Assembly: GCF_014692495.1 (NCBI RefSeq)
Contig: NZ_JACOIJ010000004.1
Coordinates: forward strand, 62,001 to 126,000
DNA length: 64,000 nucleotides
Direction: 5' to 3'
Source of the DNA: Sphingobacterium litopenaei
Lineage (GTDB): Bacteria > Bacteroidota > Bacteroidia > Sphingobacteriales > Sphingobacteriaceae
The notes beneath the pieces were generated by a model. The model made no database searches. It saw nothing but the letters and a program-made list of their open reading frames with translations, and was not told the origin of the DNA. The translations under genes and the position numbers were made by a program. Shown here piece by piece: positions 46,590 to 55,616 of this stretch. The stretch's first letter is position 1; every line of letters starts with the position of its first letter.

Positions 46590-47994
46590 TTTTATTTGAT
46601 TTTATAAGGTAATAAATGGGTATGCCTAATAGCGTAATCACAGCTCCCAATATAGAATAGGTCGGTTTGAATAATAAGAGTGACACAATAAATGCCACGC
46701 CCAAAATGATGTATAAAACGGGTAAAACAGGATAACCAAACGCTTTGTAAGGACGTTCCAGATCCGGTCTTTTTCTTCTAAGACGAATGACTCCATAAAT
46801 AGCCAACACATAAAATACCACCACGACACAGGTAATCATATCAAGTAGGTCCCCATATTTCCCACTCATACACCACAATGCTGACACTAACCCTTGTATC
46901 CATAAAGCATATCCTGGCACAGAAAATTTATTCAAGCCTTTAGCTTTCTTAAAGAATAAACCATCTTCTGCCATTGAATAATAAACCCTCGCTCCAGCCA
47001 TGATAAGTCCATTGTTACAACCGAACGTGCTTATCATAATCATCACAGCAAGAATAGTAATCCCAACAGGGCCAAAAATTTCTTGAGCAACACTCATCGC
47101 TACACGATCTTTCGGTGCATTGACCATGGTATTCAAGTCCAACACCGAAGTATACATCAAATTGGTTAGTAAATAAATGATCGTAACGATGATAGTACCT
47201 AAAGCCAGACTTAATCCGATATTTCGTTGGGGATTTTTGATTTCTCCAGCTACAGAAGAAGATGCATGCCAGGAATCACTACTAAATAAAGCGCCTACCA
47301 TTGCGGCTGAAATCGCACCGAACGCAGCAAAAGTGCTGTAATTTTCAAAAGTTCCATCGACATTCAGCTTTCTTAACGTCCACGTATCTGTTGAAAACCA
47401 ATTTAGATTCCATACCTCATGTTTGAAGGCTAAAAAACCAAATAAAACCAACAAAGACAAACTCAACAGTTTGAATAAAGTCACACTAGTCTGCACCCAT
47501 TTCCCTGCATTCACCCCACGTGAATTAATAAATGTCAGCACAAGAATTACAACTATGGACAAGCATTGTGCTGAAGATATTTTGAAGCTCCCTAAGTTCA
47601 ACAAGATGACGTCTTCGTCCAAAACTGGAAATAAATAAGCCGTAAATTTTGCAAAAGCAACACCCACCGCCGCAATTGTTGCAGTTTGGATCACGGCAAA
47701 AAAGGTCCAGCCAAACACGAAGCTGACCAAAGGATTGTAAGCCTCACGCAGATAAACATACTGTCCTCCTGCTTTGGGAAACATGGCACTTAATTCACCG
47801 TAAGTGATTGCAGCTATTAAAGTCATGATACCACTCAGGGTCCATACTATCATCATCCAGCCTGCAGAACCCGTATTGCGAACAATATCAGCTGTCACAA
47901 TAAAAATCCCTGAACCTATCATACTGCCGACCACAAGCATGGTCGCGTCTAATAAACTCAAGGACTTTTGAAAGATTGGTTTGTCTGTTGCCAT
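46582..47994 (-). CDS. APC superfamily amino-acid permease
   Basis: 470 residues, about 12 membrane segments, with the APC signature VVGSMIGSGIFIVTADIV near residue 22, YGELSAMFPKAGGQYVYLREAYNPL, and a cytoplasmic RLRRKRPDLERPYKAFGYPV loop near the C-terminus. It is an inner-membrane transporter of amino acids or small peptides' products. In the operon it lies between the DUF885 gene (4-nt gap) and the S9 peptidase (8-nt overlap), both exported, and hydroxyproline-degrading enzymes, so uptake of hydroxyproline or proline is the likely role (inference from context). Confidence 0.9.
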   Translation of the reverse strand: MATDKPIFQKSLSLLDATMLVVGSMIGSGIFIVTADIVRNTGSAGWMMIVWTLSGIMTLIAAITYGELSAMFPKAGGQYVYLREAYNPLVSFVFGWTFFAVIQTATIAAVGVAFAKFTAYLFPVLDEDVILLNLGSFKISSAQCLSIVVILVLTFINSRGVNAGKWVQTSVTLFKLLSLSLLVLFGFLAFKHEVWNLNWFSTDTWTLRKLNVDGTFENYSTFAAFGAISAAMVGALFSSDSWHASSSVAGEIKNPQRNIGLSLALGTIIVTIIYLLTNLMYTSVLDLNTMVNAPKDRVAMSVAQEIFGPVGITILAVMIMISTFGCNNGLIMAGARVYYSMAEDGLFFKKAKGLNKFSVPGYALWIQGLVSALWCMSGKYGDLLDMITCVVVVFYVLAIYGVIRLRRKRPDLERPYKAFGYPVLPVLYIILGVAFIVSLLLFKPTYSILGAVITLLGIPIYYLIKSNKND

Positions 47995-47998
47995 CTTA

Positions 47999-49750
47999 TT
48001 ATTTTTTGAATTGGTAAAATTTCCAAGATGTTTGATGGTCTGGCGATAAGTTTTGATCGGTCAATATCGCTCGCAACATTTCCATAGGCATATAATTTTC
48101 TTTAATCACCCGATCATGAAATTGTTTATAAGTCATCTTACCCGAATCTACCACTTCTTTCTTAATACTCATCATCTGCAAACCGCCAACTAGATACGCT
48201 AATTGATAAAGCGGACCGTACGAGCCTTCGAAAGAACGCTTTACTTCACCATGGGCATTTGCACGCTCAAATCCAACCCTGTCCACCAAGTAATCTATAC
48301 ATTGCTGTGGCGTCCAATCACCTAAATGAAACTTGATACTAAATTTTATACGCGCACAACGGTGCATGCGCCAGAATAACATACCTATTCGTTCTTCTGG
48401 TGTATGAGCAAAACCTTTTTCGTACATCAATAATTCCCAATACAAAGTCCATCCTTCTGTCCAGAATGGCGTATTGAAAGCTCTTTCTCGATAAGGTTTG
48501 TATCTTCTGTTCATGAAATATTGCAAATGATGACCCGGATTGAGTTCATGTTGAACTGTTCCACGCGAAAAATAAGGATTGTTTCCGCGCATACTCATCA
48601 ACTTTTGCTCCTGCGTCATGGTATTTGTCGGATAGGAAATACTGATTTCTCGTCCCCCAGTAAAGAAAGGATTTACTAACTGACGCTCTGCCGTCATCAT
48701 GATCATTCCCCAAGTTTCGTCCGCTAAGGATGGAATATCCATCAAATCATGTTTGCGAATAAATTCTTGTGCATCGTTATATAATTTCAGAATGAGTTCA
48801 GGTTGTCTTCCTTCAGGAACATACGTATTTTTAACTTTTTCCTGAGCAGCTTTCCAATCTTTACCAAATCCCATTTCTTGAGAAGCTTTTAACAACTCTG
48901 CTTCACACCAAGCGAATTCTTGATCCGCCAATCTCAATAAATCATCTGTCGTATAAGCAATCATTTCATCTTGGAGTTGCTTATTGAAAGCTTCCTTGCC
49001 TATAGGTGCTCCACCAATATTACTTCCATCATTGAAAACCTTCCAATCACTTTTTTCCGCGATCAATTTACTATACGCAGTCAATTCTTCCGACAATTGT
49101 TTGTATGGAGTTGGTACCCACCAGGTAAACATCGGATCGTATTCATTGTAAAAATCAAAGGCACTGGTCAAGCGCAACTTTAAAGACGTTATCACTTCTT
49201 TCAAAAATTCCACATCTTTATAAGGAATAGTAGGTACGCTTTTAACCTTTTCAGCAGCTTCTTTTACTTGCTTTATAGCTGTCTGAAAACTTTTAGCTAC
49301 TTCTTCCCCATTTATTGTCGTCCCTCTTCTTCTTAATTTTTCGAAATCATAAATAATTTGATCGAAAGGCACATAAATTTTTAATCGTTCATATGTTTTC
49401 AATTGCTCCTGCAAACCCTCCATATCAAACTTCACTTTCCTATTTAGGAGAATATAATCCACCTGACCGTTTGTATTTAGCTGCGCATAAGGAAAATCCT
49501 TTAGCTTTTGTAGATATTCCTTATCCAGCGTAATAAGACGTTGAATTTGTTCAGGAGACTCTGCTGCAGCTTGATTCCCCCAACCCTTAGGCATAGGACC
49601 ATAAAAATAATTGATAGCTTGCTGATCGTGACCATATTGAATCACGAGTGGTTCTATGGGGGTGGTATGTTGATATAAGTCTTGAGCCATCACAACATTA
49701 TTTGTAAAAAAAAGGGTAAGAATAAAAGTGGTTATTTTGGTAGATTTCAT
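47999..49750 (-). CDS. DUF885 family putative zinc metallopeptidase, exported
   Basis: About 583 residues from the ATG at 49750, which yields the signal peptide MKSTKITTFILTLFFTNNVV-MAQ and a 22-nt gap to the preceding stop. A longer frame to 49816 would overlap the dehydrogenase gene by 44 nt and add a non-signal N-terminus. The DUF885 helical fold is shown by TVQHELNPGHHLQYFMNRR (candidate metal ligands His401, Glu402, His407/408) and FWTEGWTLYWELLMYEKG (Glu432), then LFWRMHRCARIKFSIKFHLG. The family is thought to be gluzincin-like peptidases; specificity is mostly unknown. Here it sits between hydroxyproline enzymes and the permease, so hydrolysis of Pro/Hyp-containing peptides is a testable prediction. 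Confidence 0.85.
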   Translation of the reverse strand: MKSTKITTFILTLFFTNNVVMAQDLYQHTTPIEPLVIQYGHDQQAINYFYGPMPKGWGNQAAAESPEQIQRLITLDKEYLQKLKDFPYAQLNTNGQVDYILLNRKVKFDMEGLQEQLKTYERLKIYVPFDQIIYDFEKLRRRGTTINGEEVAKSFQTAIKQVKEAAEKVKSVPTIPYKDVEFLKEVITSLKLRLTSAFDFYNEYDPMFTWWVPTPYKQLSEELTAYSKLIAEKSDWKVFNDGSNIGGAPIGKEAFNKQLQDEMIAYTTDDLLRLADQEFAWCEAELLKASQEMGFGKDWKAAQEKVKNTYVPEGRQPELILKLYNDAQEFIRKHDLMDIPSLADETWGMIMMTAERQLVNPFFTGGREISISYPTNTMTQEQKLMSMRGNNPYFSRGTVQHELNPGHHLQYFMNRRYKPYRERAFNTPFWTEGWTLYWELLMYEKGFAHTPEERIGMLFWRMHRCARIKFSIKFHLGDWTPQQCIDYLVDRVGFERANAHGEVKRSFEGSYGPLYQLAYLVGGLQMMSIKKEVVDSGKMTYKQFHDRVIKENYMPMEMLRAILTDQNLSPDHQTSWKFYQFKK

Positions 49751-49772
49751 AATGCAGGTTGTATTTGTTGAG

Positions 49773-51026
49773 TTATTCAAACCTATCAGGACTGAAAACC
49801 GATATATCCGTTTCAAATTTCCGATTTGAAAGTATTTGACTAATCGCTTTACCCATTGCTGGTCCCAAACTAAGTCCCATCATACCTGCACCTGCAGCAA
49901 TAGCAATATTTTCGTATTTACTTACTCTTCCCAAATAAGGCAAGCCGTCTGGTGTACAGGGTCTATATCCATACCAAATGTCTTGTTTTGGATAATCAAC
50001 AGAGAGATTTTTCAAGTATTTGGGAATAGAATTAACAATTCCTTCTACACGGTTTTGATATATTTTGTTGTTCGGCGAGCCTAGTTCCATGGTACCGCCA
50101 AATCTTATTTTTCCATCCATTGGGGTAACTGCTACTTTAGCTTCTAGAAGCAGAGCCGCATGATTCAATTTTACATCACTTGGTGGGTTATAAAGAAAAG
50201 AATACCCTTTTCCTGGCATTAATGGTAATTTCAATCCTAATTTATTGGTCAATTCCATTAAAAATGCTCCGGGCGCAATGACAAATTCATCACCTGCGAA
50301 ATTACCTTTATCCGTTACCAGCTCTTTTATTTTTTTGCCCGTAATATTATATCCTTTTACCGTAGTTTGCTCCTGAAAAATTGCTCCTTTTGATTTCAAA
50401 TACGCAATAAGCTGTTTCATCAGCTTCATAGGATTCAACTTTCCATCGCATTTGTACAATATTCCGCCCAATATGTCGAATTGTACATCTGATTCCAAAG
50501 CTTGAATTTCAGCAGCGGATTTGATTTCTACATCCAATCCCAAATCTTGTGCACGCTTGGCTAGTTCTATCTCTTCGTGCTCCAAAGCCTTGGTTTTGTA
50601 CAGCATCATGATGCCATTTTGTTCCAATTCAAAATCAAAATCCGACTCTTGACTTAATCTATCATAAAGTTTGCTGCTATATACATTCAAATCCCGCAAT
50701 GGTTCCACATGGTTATCTACATGATTTTTGTTAGCATATTTCATAAATTTCAGCCCCCAATCCATCAGATTCCAACTTAAGGAAGGACGAACATAAAAAG
50801 GACTTTTCTTATCAAACATCCAACGTATTCCTTGCGAAATCATGCCAGGTGAAGCCATCGGTGTGAAATGGCTAGGTACGATCATTCCGGCATTTCCATA
50901 CGAACAGTTATTATCTAAGGAATTTTGCTCAATGATCTGAACATTCCATCCATCATTGATTAAATAATAAGCAGCGGACAATCCTGCTATTCCGGCTCCA
51001 ACTATGATTACCGTACCTTTATTCAT
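49773..51026 (-). CDS. FAD-dependent D-amino-acid dehydrogenase, probable cis-4-hydroxy-D-proline dehydrogenase
   Basis: 417 residues of the DadA/D-amino-acid oxidase family. The FAD dinucleotide motif VGAGIAGLSAAYYL is at residues 8-21. Other family blocks are GNAGMIVPSHFTPMASPGM, GKLNPMKLMKQLIAYLKSKGA, YFLYNPP-like substrate region KGYSFLYNPP, and YGYRPCTPDGLPYLGRV with AAGAGMMGLSLGPAMGKAI at the end. The likely reaction is oxidation of cis-4-hydroxy-D-proline to 1-pyrroline-4-hydroxy-2-carboxylate, the second pathway step. The substrate is inferred from position, 21 nt after the epimerase gene. Electrons probably enter the quinone pool. Confidence 0.88.
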   Translation of the reverse strand: MNKGTVIIVGAGIAGLSAAYYLINDGWNVQIIEQNSLDNNCSYGNAGMIVPSHFTPMASPGMISQGIRWMFDKKSPFYVRPSLSWNLMDWGLKFMKYANKNHVDNHVEPLRDLNVYSSKLYDRLSQESDFDFELEQNGIMMLYKTKALEHEEIELAKRAQDLGLDVEIKSAAEIQALESDVQFDILGGILYKCDGKLNPMKLMKQLIAYLKSKGAIFQEQTTVKGYNITGKKIKELVTDKGNFAGDEFVIAPGAFLMELTNKLGLKLPLMPGKGYSFLYNPPSDVKLNHAALLLEAKVAVTPMDGKIRFGGTMELGSPNNKIYQNRVEGIVNSIPKYLKNLSVDYPKQDIWYGYRPCTPDGLPYLGRVSKYENIAIAAGAGMMGLSLGPAMGKAISQILSNRKFETDISVFSPDRFE

Positions 51027-51047
51027 TCTAAAAAACTCTAATTGCTG

Positions 51048-52046
51048 TTAAATAACTTGAAAACCTTCTTTGTAAGGATCCTGATCGTCTATAAAAATGG
51101 TATTGTACCCCGTGATTCTCGCCCATCCTTCTACCGACGGAATAATTGCCGGTTGTCCATTAACTTCAGTTACGGCTTCTACTTTTCCTGTAAATTGAGA
51201 ACCGATATAACTCTCGTGAATAAATTCTTGGCCCTCTTTCAATTTGCCCTTAGCAAACCACTGCGCTATACGTGCCGAAGTGCCAGTGCCACATGGTGAA
51301 CGATCCAAAGCATTTTCGCCCACTAGGACAGCATTACGTCCAGATGAATTACTTTTAGTTGGTTTTCCTGTCCACTGGATATGACTTAAACCGTGAATAT
51401 TTGGATCTTCTGGATGAATAAATTCATATTTCTCATTCAATAAACGACGAATGATCTTGCCATAATGAATGAGTTGAGCCGCTGTAAAATCTGAAATATC
51501 CCCAAAATTAGGTTGCGGGTCAATAATACCATAAAAGTTTCCTCCATATGCTACGTCTACATAAATATCTCCCAAATCAGGACATTCTACATGCAAAGCT
51601 TCTTTATAAAGGAAAGATTTAACATTCGTTAGCTTTACAGAAGTTACTTTTTCACCTTCTTGTTTATAATCCACCAACACCAATCCCGCTGGTGTTTCAA
51701 GGCGTAATTTACCTGGCACTTTAGGTTTTACTAATCCTTCTTCAATAGCGATGGTGACAGTTCCAATAGTTCCGTGACCACACATTGGAAGACAACCACT
51801 GGTCTCAATATATAATACACCAACGTCATTTTGTTCATCTATGGGTGGATATAAAATACTCCCACTCATCATATCATGGCCGCGCGGTTCGAACATCAAA
51901 CCTAAGCGTATCCAGTCGTATTCTTGCATAAAATGGAGCCTACGCTCCATCATACTATTACCTTTAAGAAATGGCCCTCCTCCCGCAACTAATCGTACAG
52001 GACAACCACATGTGTGTGAATCGATACAAAAAAAAGTTTTCTTCAT
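51048..52046 (-). CDS. 4-hydroxyproline 2-epimerase (proline racemase family)
   Basis: 332 residues, cytoplasmic. Both catalytic cysteines are present: Cys89 in PMCGHGT and Cys252 in DRSPCGTGTSAR. The Cys/Cys pair points to an epimerase or racemase, not to trans-3-hydroxyproline dehydratase, where one Cys is replaced by Thr. The N-terminal IDSHTCGCPVRLV and the GGNFYGIID block fit. It converts trans-4-hydroxy-L-proline to cis-4-hydroxy-D-proline, the first step. It lies 3 nt after the aldehyde dehydrogenase gene, with the dehydrogenase for its product next in line. Proline racemase activity is less likely given these neighbours. Confidence 0.92.
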   Translation of the reverse strand: MKKTFFCIDSHTCGCPVRLVAGGGPFLKGNSMMERRLHFMQEYDWIRLGLMFEPRGHDMMSGSILYPPIDEQNDVGVLYIETSGCLPMCGHGTIGTVTIAIEEGLVKPKVPGKLRLETPAGLVLVDYKQEGEKVTSVKLTNVKSFLYKEALHVECPDLGDIYVDVAYGGNFYGIIDPQPNFGDISDFTAAQLIHYGKIIRRLLNEKYEFIHPEDPNIHGLSHIQWTGKPTKSNSSGRNAVLVGENALDRSPCGTGTSARIAQWFAKGKLKEGQEFIHESYIGSQFTGKVEAVTEVNGQPAIIPSVEGWARITGYNTIFIDDQDPYKEGFQVI

Positions 52047-52049
52047 AAA

Positions 52050-53501
52050 TTAGGGTAAAATGCGCTTGTTATTTTCGATTCTTTCGATTTGTGTAGAGTT
52101 AGCATTTTGAAGTTCCACGGGCAACAAATCATCTGGCCAGTTTTGGAAACTAATAGGACGTAAAAAACGCTTCATGGCATCAGGTCCTACGGAAGTAAAA
52201 CGACTATCCGTACTTGATGGGAATATACCACCATGCTGCATAGCATACACAACCTCTACTCCTGTTGGCATTCCATTGAATAGCAAACGTCCACATTTGT
52301 CTTTTACTAATTCGATCAATGATGAATTGGCTTGCACATCATCCTTTGTTGCAGCAAATGTAATGGTCAATTGACCACCCAATGTCGCTATTGTTTCTTC
52401 CATTTGATTAATGGAATCACATTCTACGATGATGCCACAAGGTCCAAAGACCTCTTCTTGCAGCTGTTTATTAGCGACAAAATCCTCTGCAGAAACTGTA
52501 TACACGATAGCAGAAGGAAATTCGCTGTCCGCTGATGATTGTCCAACAACTGTGGCTTCCTTTGTTGCATTTAACAACTGAATCGCTGCATCATAGGATT
52601 TGCGAATGCCTGCATGCAACATATGGTTTACAGAAACAGCAGCTAATTCTTCTTTAAGAAATTGTTTCAAATGCTCCGAATCTTCATTCTTCACCAAAAA
52701 AAGAAGACCTGGATTGGTACAAAATTGACCACAACCCAGTGTTAAGGATGCAATATATTCTTTTGCAAAATTTTCTTTGTTTGCTATTACATATGCTGGT
52801 AAGGCAATAACTGGATTTAAACTGCCCATCTCTGCAAAAACAGGAATAGGTTCAGGTCTGTTTGCTCCTATTTTAAATAAAGCCATTCCACCTTGATACG
52901 ATCCTGTGAAGGCTACAGCTTTCACATTAGGATGTGCCACCAAAGTCTGACCTACTTCATGAGAACTACCTGATATATAACCAAAGACAGAGTTAGGCGC
53001 ACCAAAAGCTTGAAGTGCATCGTATATGGCTTTAGCCATGATACGTGAGGTGCGAGGATGTGCCGAATGCTCTTTGTAAATTACCGAACAACCTGCTCCT
53101 ATCGCACTTGCGGTATCACCGCCTGCTGTAGAAAACGCAAACGGAAAGTTAGACGCCCCAAATACTACAACTGGACCTAAACCTACATTATATTTTCGAA
53201 TATCGTTCTTGCCCTCCCCATTATCAATACGCGCATCTAATAACACACCCGACGCTGTCACATCAGCATACAAACGCCATTGGTGAATGGTTCTAGCTTT
53301 CTCACCGTTAAGTCGTGCCTGCGGCAAATTAGTTTCCTCTTGCGCTGTAAGAATAAGTTCTTCGCCTAATGCTTCAATATGCGAAGCAATGGTATACATT
53401 AATTCTGCTCGATCATGACGCGATAATTTTTGTAGATATTTGTGACCATCTACAGCATTTGCGACAAAAGTATCAAGCTCAGTTATGTTAGATTGTAGCA
53501 T
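52050..53501 (-). CDS. 2,5-dioxovalerate (2-oxoglutarate semialdehyde) dehydrogenase
   Basis: 483 residues of the NAD(P)-dependent aldehyde dehydrogenase family, in the KGSADH-like clade: GLGPVVVFGASNFPFAFSTAGGD (108-130), AFTGSYQGG, catalytic Glu224 in FAEMGSLNP and catalytic Cys261 in GCGQFCTNPG. The GASNFPFAFS segment is typical of 2,5-dioxovalerate dehydrogenases. It oxidises the semialdehyde made by the deaminase to 2-oxoglutarate, the last step of hydroxyproline breakdown. It overlaps the deaminase gene by 14 nt and is followed 3 nt later by the epimerase, indicating tight co-expression. Confidence 0.92.
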   Translation of the reverse strand: MLQSNITELDTFVANAVDGHKYLQKLSRHDRAELMYTIASHIEALGEELILTAQEETNLPQARLNGEKARTIHQWRLYADVTASGVLLDARIDNGEGKNDIRKYNVGLGPVVVFGASNFPFAFSTAGGDTASAIGAGCSVIYKEHSAHPRTSRIMAKAIYDALQAFGAPNSVFGYISGSSHEVGQTLVAHPNVKAVAFTGSYQGGMALFKIGANRPEPIPVFAEMGSLNPVIALPAYVIANKENFAKEYIASLTLGCGQFCTNPGLLFLVKNEDSEHLKQFLKEELAAVSVNHMLHAGIRKSYDAAIQLLNATKEATVVGQSSADSEFPSAIVYTVSAEDFVANKQLQEEVFGPCGIIVECDSINQMEETIATLGGQLTITFAATKDDVQANSSLIELVKDKCGRLLFNGMPTGVEVVYAMQHGGIFPSSTDSRFTSVGPDAMKRFLRPISFQNWPDDLLPVELQNANSTQIERIENNKRILP

Positions 53502-54411
53502 AATTATAATCCGTTAATTGCGGTCTTTGCGCTATAGCGTCTTCTATAAGTTTTTCAATTCTTTCTTTTTCTTCACCCACTAAAGGCAAACGCGGAGCAC
53601 GTGTAAATGGTGTGCAGATACCTTCATATGTAGCTGCCAATTTGATATATTGAATTAATTTAGGATGAATATCCAACTCTAATAATGGCATAAACCAACG
53701 GTATAATTCTACTGCTTTTTCGTATTCACCTGCTTTAGCTAAGTTATAAAGCGCCATAGTTTCTTTAGGATAAGCATCTACTAATCCGGCTACTAAACCA
53801 TCAGCACCTAACATTAATGATTCCAAACAGATTGTATCTACGCCGCCTAAAATCTTCAAACGATCACCAAATCTGTTTTTCAATCGAGTAATGTTGGCTA
53901 AATCGCGTGTGGATTCTTTTACGGCCTGAATCGTTGGTTCTTCCAACAATTCTTCCATCATATCTAGATTAATGTAAGTAGCATAATCAATAGGATTGTT
54001 GTACACCAAAATCGGTAAGGAAGAACTTTGCGCAATAGCTTTGAAAAAGGCTACTACTTCACGATCATCAGCTCTGTAACGCATTGGAGGCAATACCATT
54101 AATCCATCTGCACCTAATTTTTCTGCTTTTTGTGCAAATTCTACCGCATCTTTAGTGGTATTCTCTGTCAAATTAAGAATAACAGGAATCCTGCCATTTA
54201 CGATTTCCAAAGCTTTTTCTAACAGCAAAAACTTCTCCTCTTGAGATAGAGCACTTGCTTCACCTAAAGATCCAGCAAGAATAATCCCATGCACCCCCGC
54301 TTCGATTTGCGCTTCGGTGTTCTTTGCAAACATCGCAAAGTCTATATTATACTGTTCGTCAAAAGGTGTTAAAACTGCGGGATAAATTCCTTCCCAATTT
54401 AAATTTGCCAT
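53488..54411 (-). CDS. 1-pyrroline-4-hydroxy-2-carboxylate deaminase (DapA family)
   Basis: 307 residues, a TIM barrel of the dihydrodipicolinate synthase/N-acetylneuraminate lyase family. Visible are LAGSLGEASAL (pyruvate-binding loop variant of GTTGE), Tyr137 in LVYNNP and Schiff-base Lys165 in AVKEST. DapA itself is unlikely because all neighbours belong to hydroxyproline catabolism. The matching member of the family is the deaminase converting 1-pyrroline-4-hydroxy-2-carboxylate to 2-oxoglutarate semialdehyde plus ammonia, the third step. It is the first gene of the operon; a weak -7-like box lies about 30 nt upstream. Confidence 0.9.
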   Translation of the reverse strand: MANLNWEGIYPAVLTPFDEQYNIDFAMFAKNTEAQIEAGVHGIILAGSLGEASALSQEEKFLLLEKALEIVNGRIPVILNLTENTTKDAVEFAQKAEKLGADGLMVLPPMRYRADDREVVAFFKAIAQSSSLPILVYNNPIDYATYINLDMMEELLEEPTIQAVKESTRDLANITRLKNRFGDRLKILGGVDTICLESLMLGADGLVAGLVDAYPKETMALYNLAKAGEYEKAVELYRWFMPLLELDIHPKLIQYIKLAATYEGICTPFTRAPRLPLVGEEKERIEKLIEDAIAQRPQLTDYNYATI

Positions 54412-54439
54412 ATCTAATTTTAAATTAATAACTTACTCT

Positions 54440-54447
54440 CAAAAGTA
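54440..54447 (-). promoter_or_regulatory. Possible -7 box for the hydroxyproline operon
   Basis: TACTTTTG on the minus strand fits TAnnTTTG and lies about 30 nt before the deaminase start. No TTG is found at the ideal -33 distance, so an activator such as the adjacent AraC protein may be needed. Motif match only. Confidence 0.28.
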
Positions 54448-54518
54448 TTTATTAACCAAAGCAAACCCTAACCACCTATTGACAAATAGCAACCATTAAT
54501 TAACTTGTTTATATATGC

Positions 54519-55382
54519 TTATTGATTAATGGAACTTTGGTAACGCAATACGTATTCTTTAGGGGATAAACCTGTGATAGATCTAAACACTCTATTGAAA
54601 TTGGTTATGCTATTAAAGCCGCTGTTATAGGCAATCATCGAAATACAATCGTAGCGCTCATTTACCAATAATCTACACGCTTCGCTCACACGTAGTTCAT
54701 TGAGGTAGCACACAAATGTCTTACCCGTGCATTTTTTAAAATAGCGACAAAAAGCTTGAGGGGTTAAATTAGCCTTTTCAGCAATGTCATTTAGGTTTAG
54801 GTCCTTGCGGAAGTTATTTTTGATGTACGTACATAGACTTACAATACGTATCGAAGCCACATCATTTATTTCCTTGATAATCGCACCAGACAGAGGAGAT
54901 ACATCTTTAGAAATGGTATTCAGCAGTTTCAATAGATAAATAAAATTGATTAGTCTATCCGCCCCATCAGAGTTTTGCAGGACCTCAATCTTATTGCAAA
55001 CATCTTCAAGAAAATGTTTGGGCACACGAAATCCATTGCTGTAATTCGTCAGAAAATTTTGAAGACTTTTTAATTCGGGCAGGTTAAAAATATACTCCAA
55101 CGAGCCTTTCAAATTGAAAAATACGGACACCGTACGGACATGTAAAGGCAGTTTATCTCCTTTGAATACATGCGGTTGATTGGCACCTATTAGAAAGACT
55201 TCACCACACTCAAACTCATGCATATTATTATCCACAATAAGCTTTCCACTCCCCTCGGCTACCCACACCAACTGATATTCGGGATGCTTATGAAAGTGCG
55301 GATAAAATGAATCCAATATCTCCTCGCGAACGAAAATAGTCCGATCATTCGGGATGTTTAAATTATAATGCAACGCTTTCAT
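54519..55382 (-). CDS. AraC family transcriptional regulator, probable regulator of the hydroxyproline locus
   Basis: 287 residues. The N-terminal half is a cupin sensor (YPHFHKHPEYQLVWVAEGSGKLIVDN, FECGEVFLIGANQPHVF). The C-terminal 100 residues are the double helix-turn-helix of AraC: LNDIAEKANLTPQAFCRYFKKCTGKTFVCYLNELRVSEACRLL and ISMIAYNSGFNSITNFNRVFRSITGLSPKEY. It lies between the hydroxyproline operon (107 nt downstream, same strand) and the divergent DUF5695/Xaa-Pro aminopeptidase genes, and is well placed to control both. The effector is unknown; hydroxyproline or a pathway intermediate is plausible. No strong terminator separates it from the operon. Confidence 0.92.
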   Translation of the reverse strand: MKALHYNLNIPNDRTIFVREEILDSFYPHFHKHPEYQLVWVAEGSGKLIVDNNMHEFECGEVFLIGANQPHVFKGDKLPLHVRTVSVFFNLKGSLEYIFNLPELKSLQNFLTNYSNGFRVPKHFLEDVCNKIEVLQNSDGADRLINFIYLLKLLNTISKDVSPLSGAIIKEINDVASIRIVSLCTYIKNNFRKDLNLNDIAEKANLTPQAFCRYFKKCTGKTFVCYLNELRVSEACRLLVNERYDCISMIAYNSGFNSITNFNRVFRSITGLSPKEYVLRYQSSINQ

Positions 55383-55494
55383 GGTTTATTAATTAGGTTA
55401 GACGTTTGCTTAAATTTAAATATTCTAAACTCAAATACACAACAAAAAAATGTAACAGGCTAAAAATAAAGTAGAATGAGATAATATTCAGTAA

Positions 55495-55523
55495 TTGAAA
55501 TGCGCTTTTTACAGACATCTTTG
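55495..55523 (+). promoter_or_regulatory. Candidate promoter for the DUF5695/Xaa-Pro aminopeptidase operon
   Basis: TTG (55495-55497) and CATCTTTG (55516-55523), 18 nt apart, resemble the -33 and -7 elements with one mismatch in the -7 box. They lie in the 234-nt region divergent from the AraC gene, leaving a leader of about 85 nt. I see nothing else in this region. Confidence 0.35.
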
Positions 55524-55616
55524 TAACAGAGAAAGATTCTTCTACATCTTACTGAACTCTCTTAACTAAGAACACCAATTTACTTTAAGATATTTAATTC
55601 ATCAACAACTAAGCAT

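Noticed and set aside
49751..49816. Longer N-terminus for the DUF885 protein
   Set aside because: It would overlap the dehydrogenase gene by 44 nt and hide the signal peptide; the ATG at 49750 gives normal operon spacing.
53488..54411. dapA (dihydrodipicolinate synthase) for lysine synthesis
   Set aside because: All neighbours are hydroxyproline enzymes and the pyruvate loop reads GSLGE; the deaminase of the same family fits better.
54493..54532. Inverted repeat CCATTAAT/ATTAATGG around the AraC stop as a terminator
   Set aside because: AT-only 8-bp arms, a 24-nt loop and no T-run; too weak to call.
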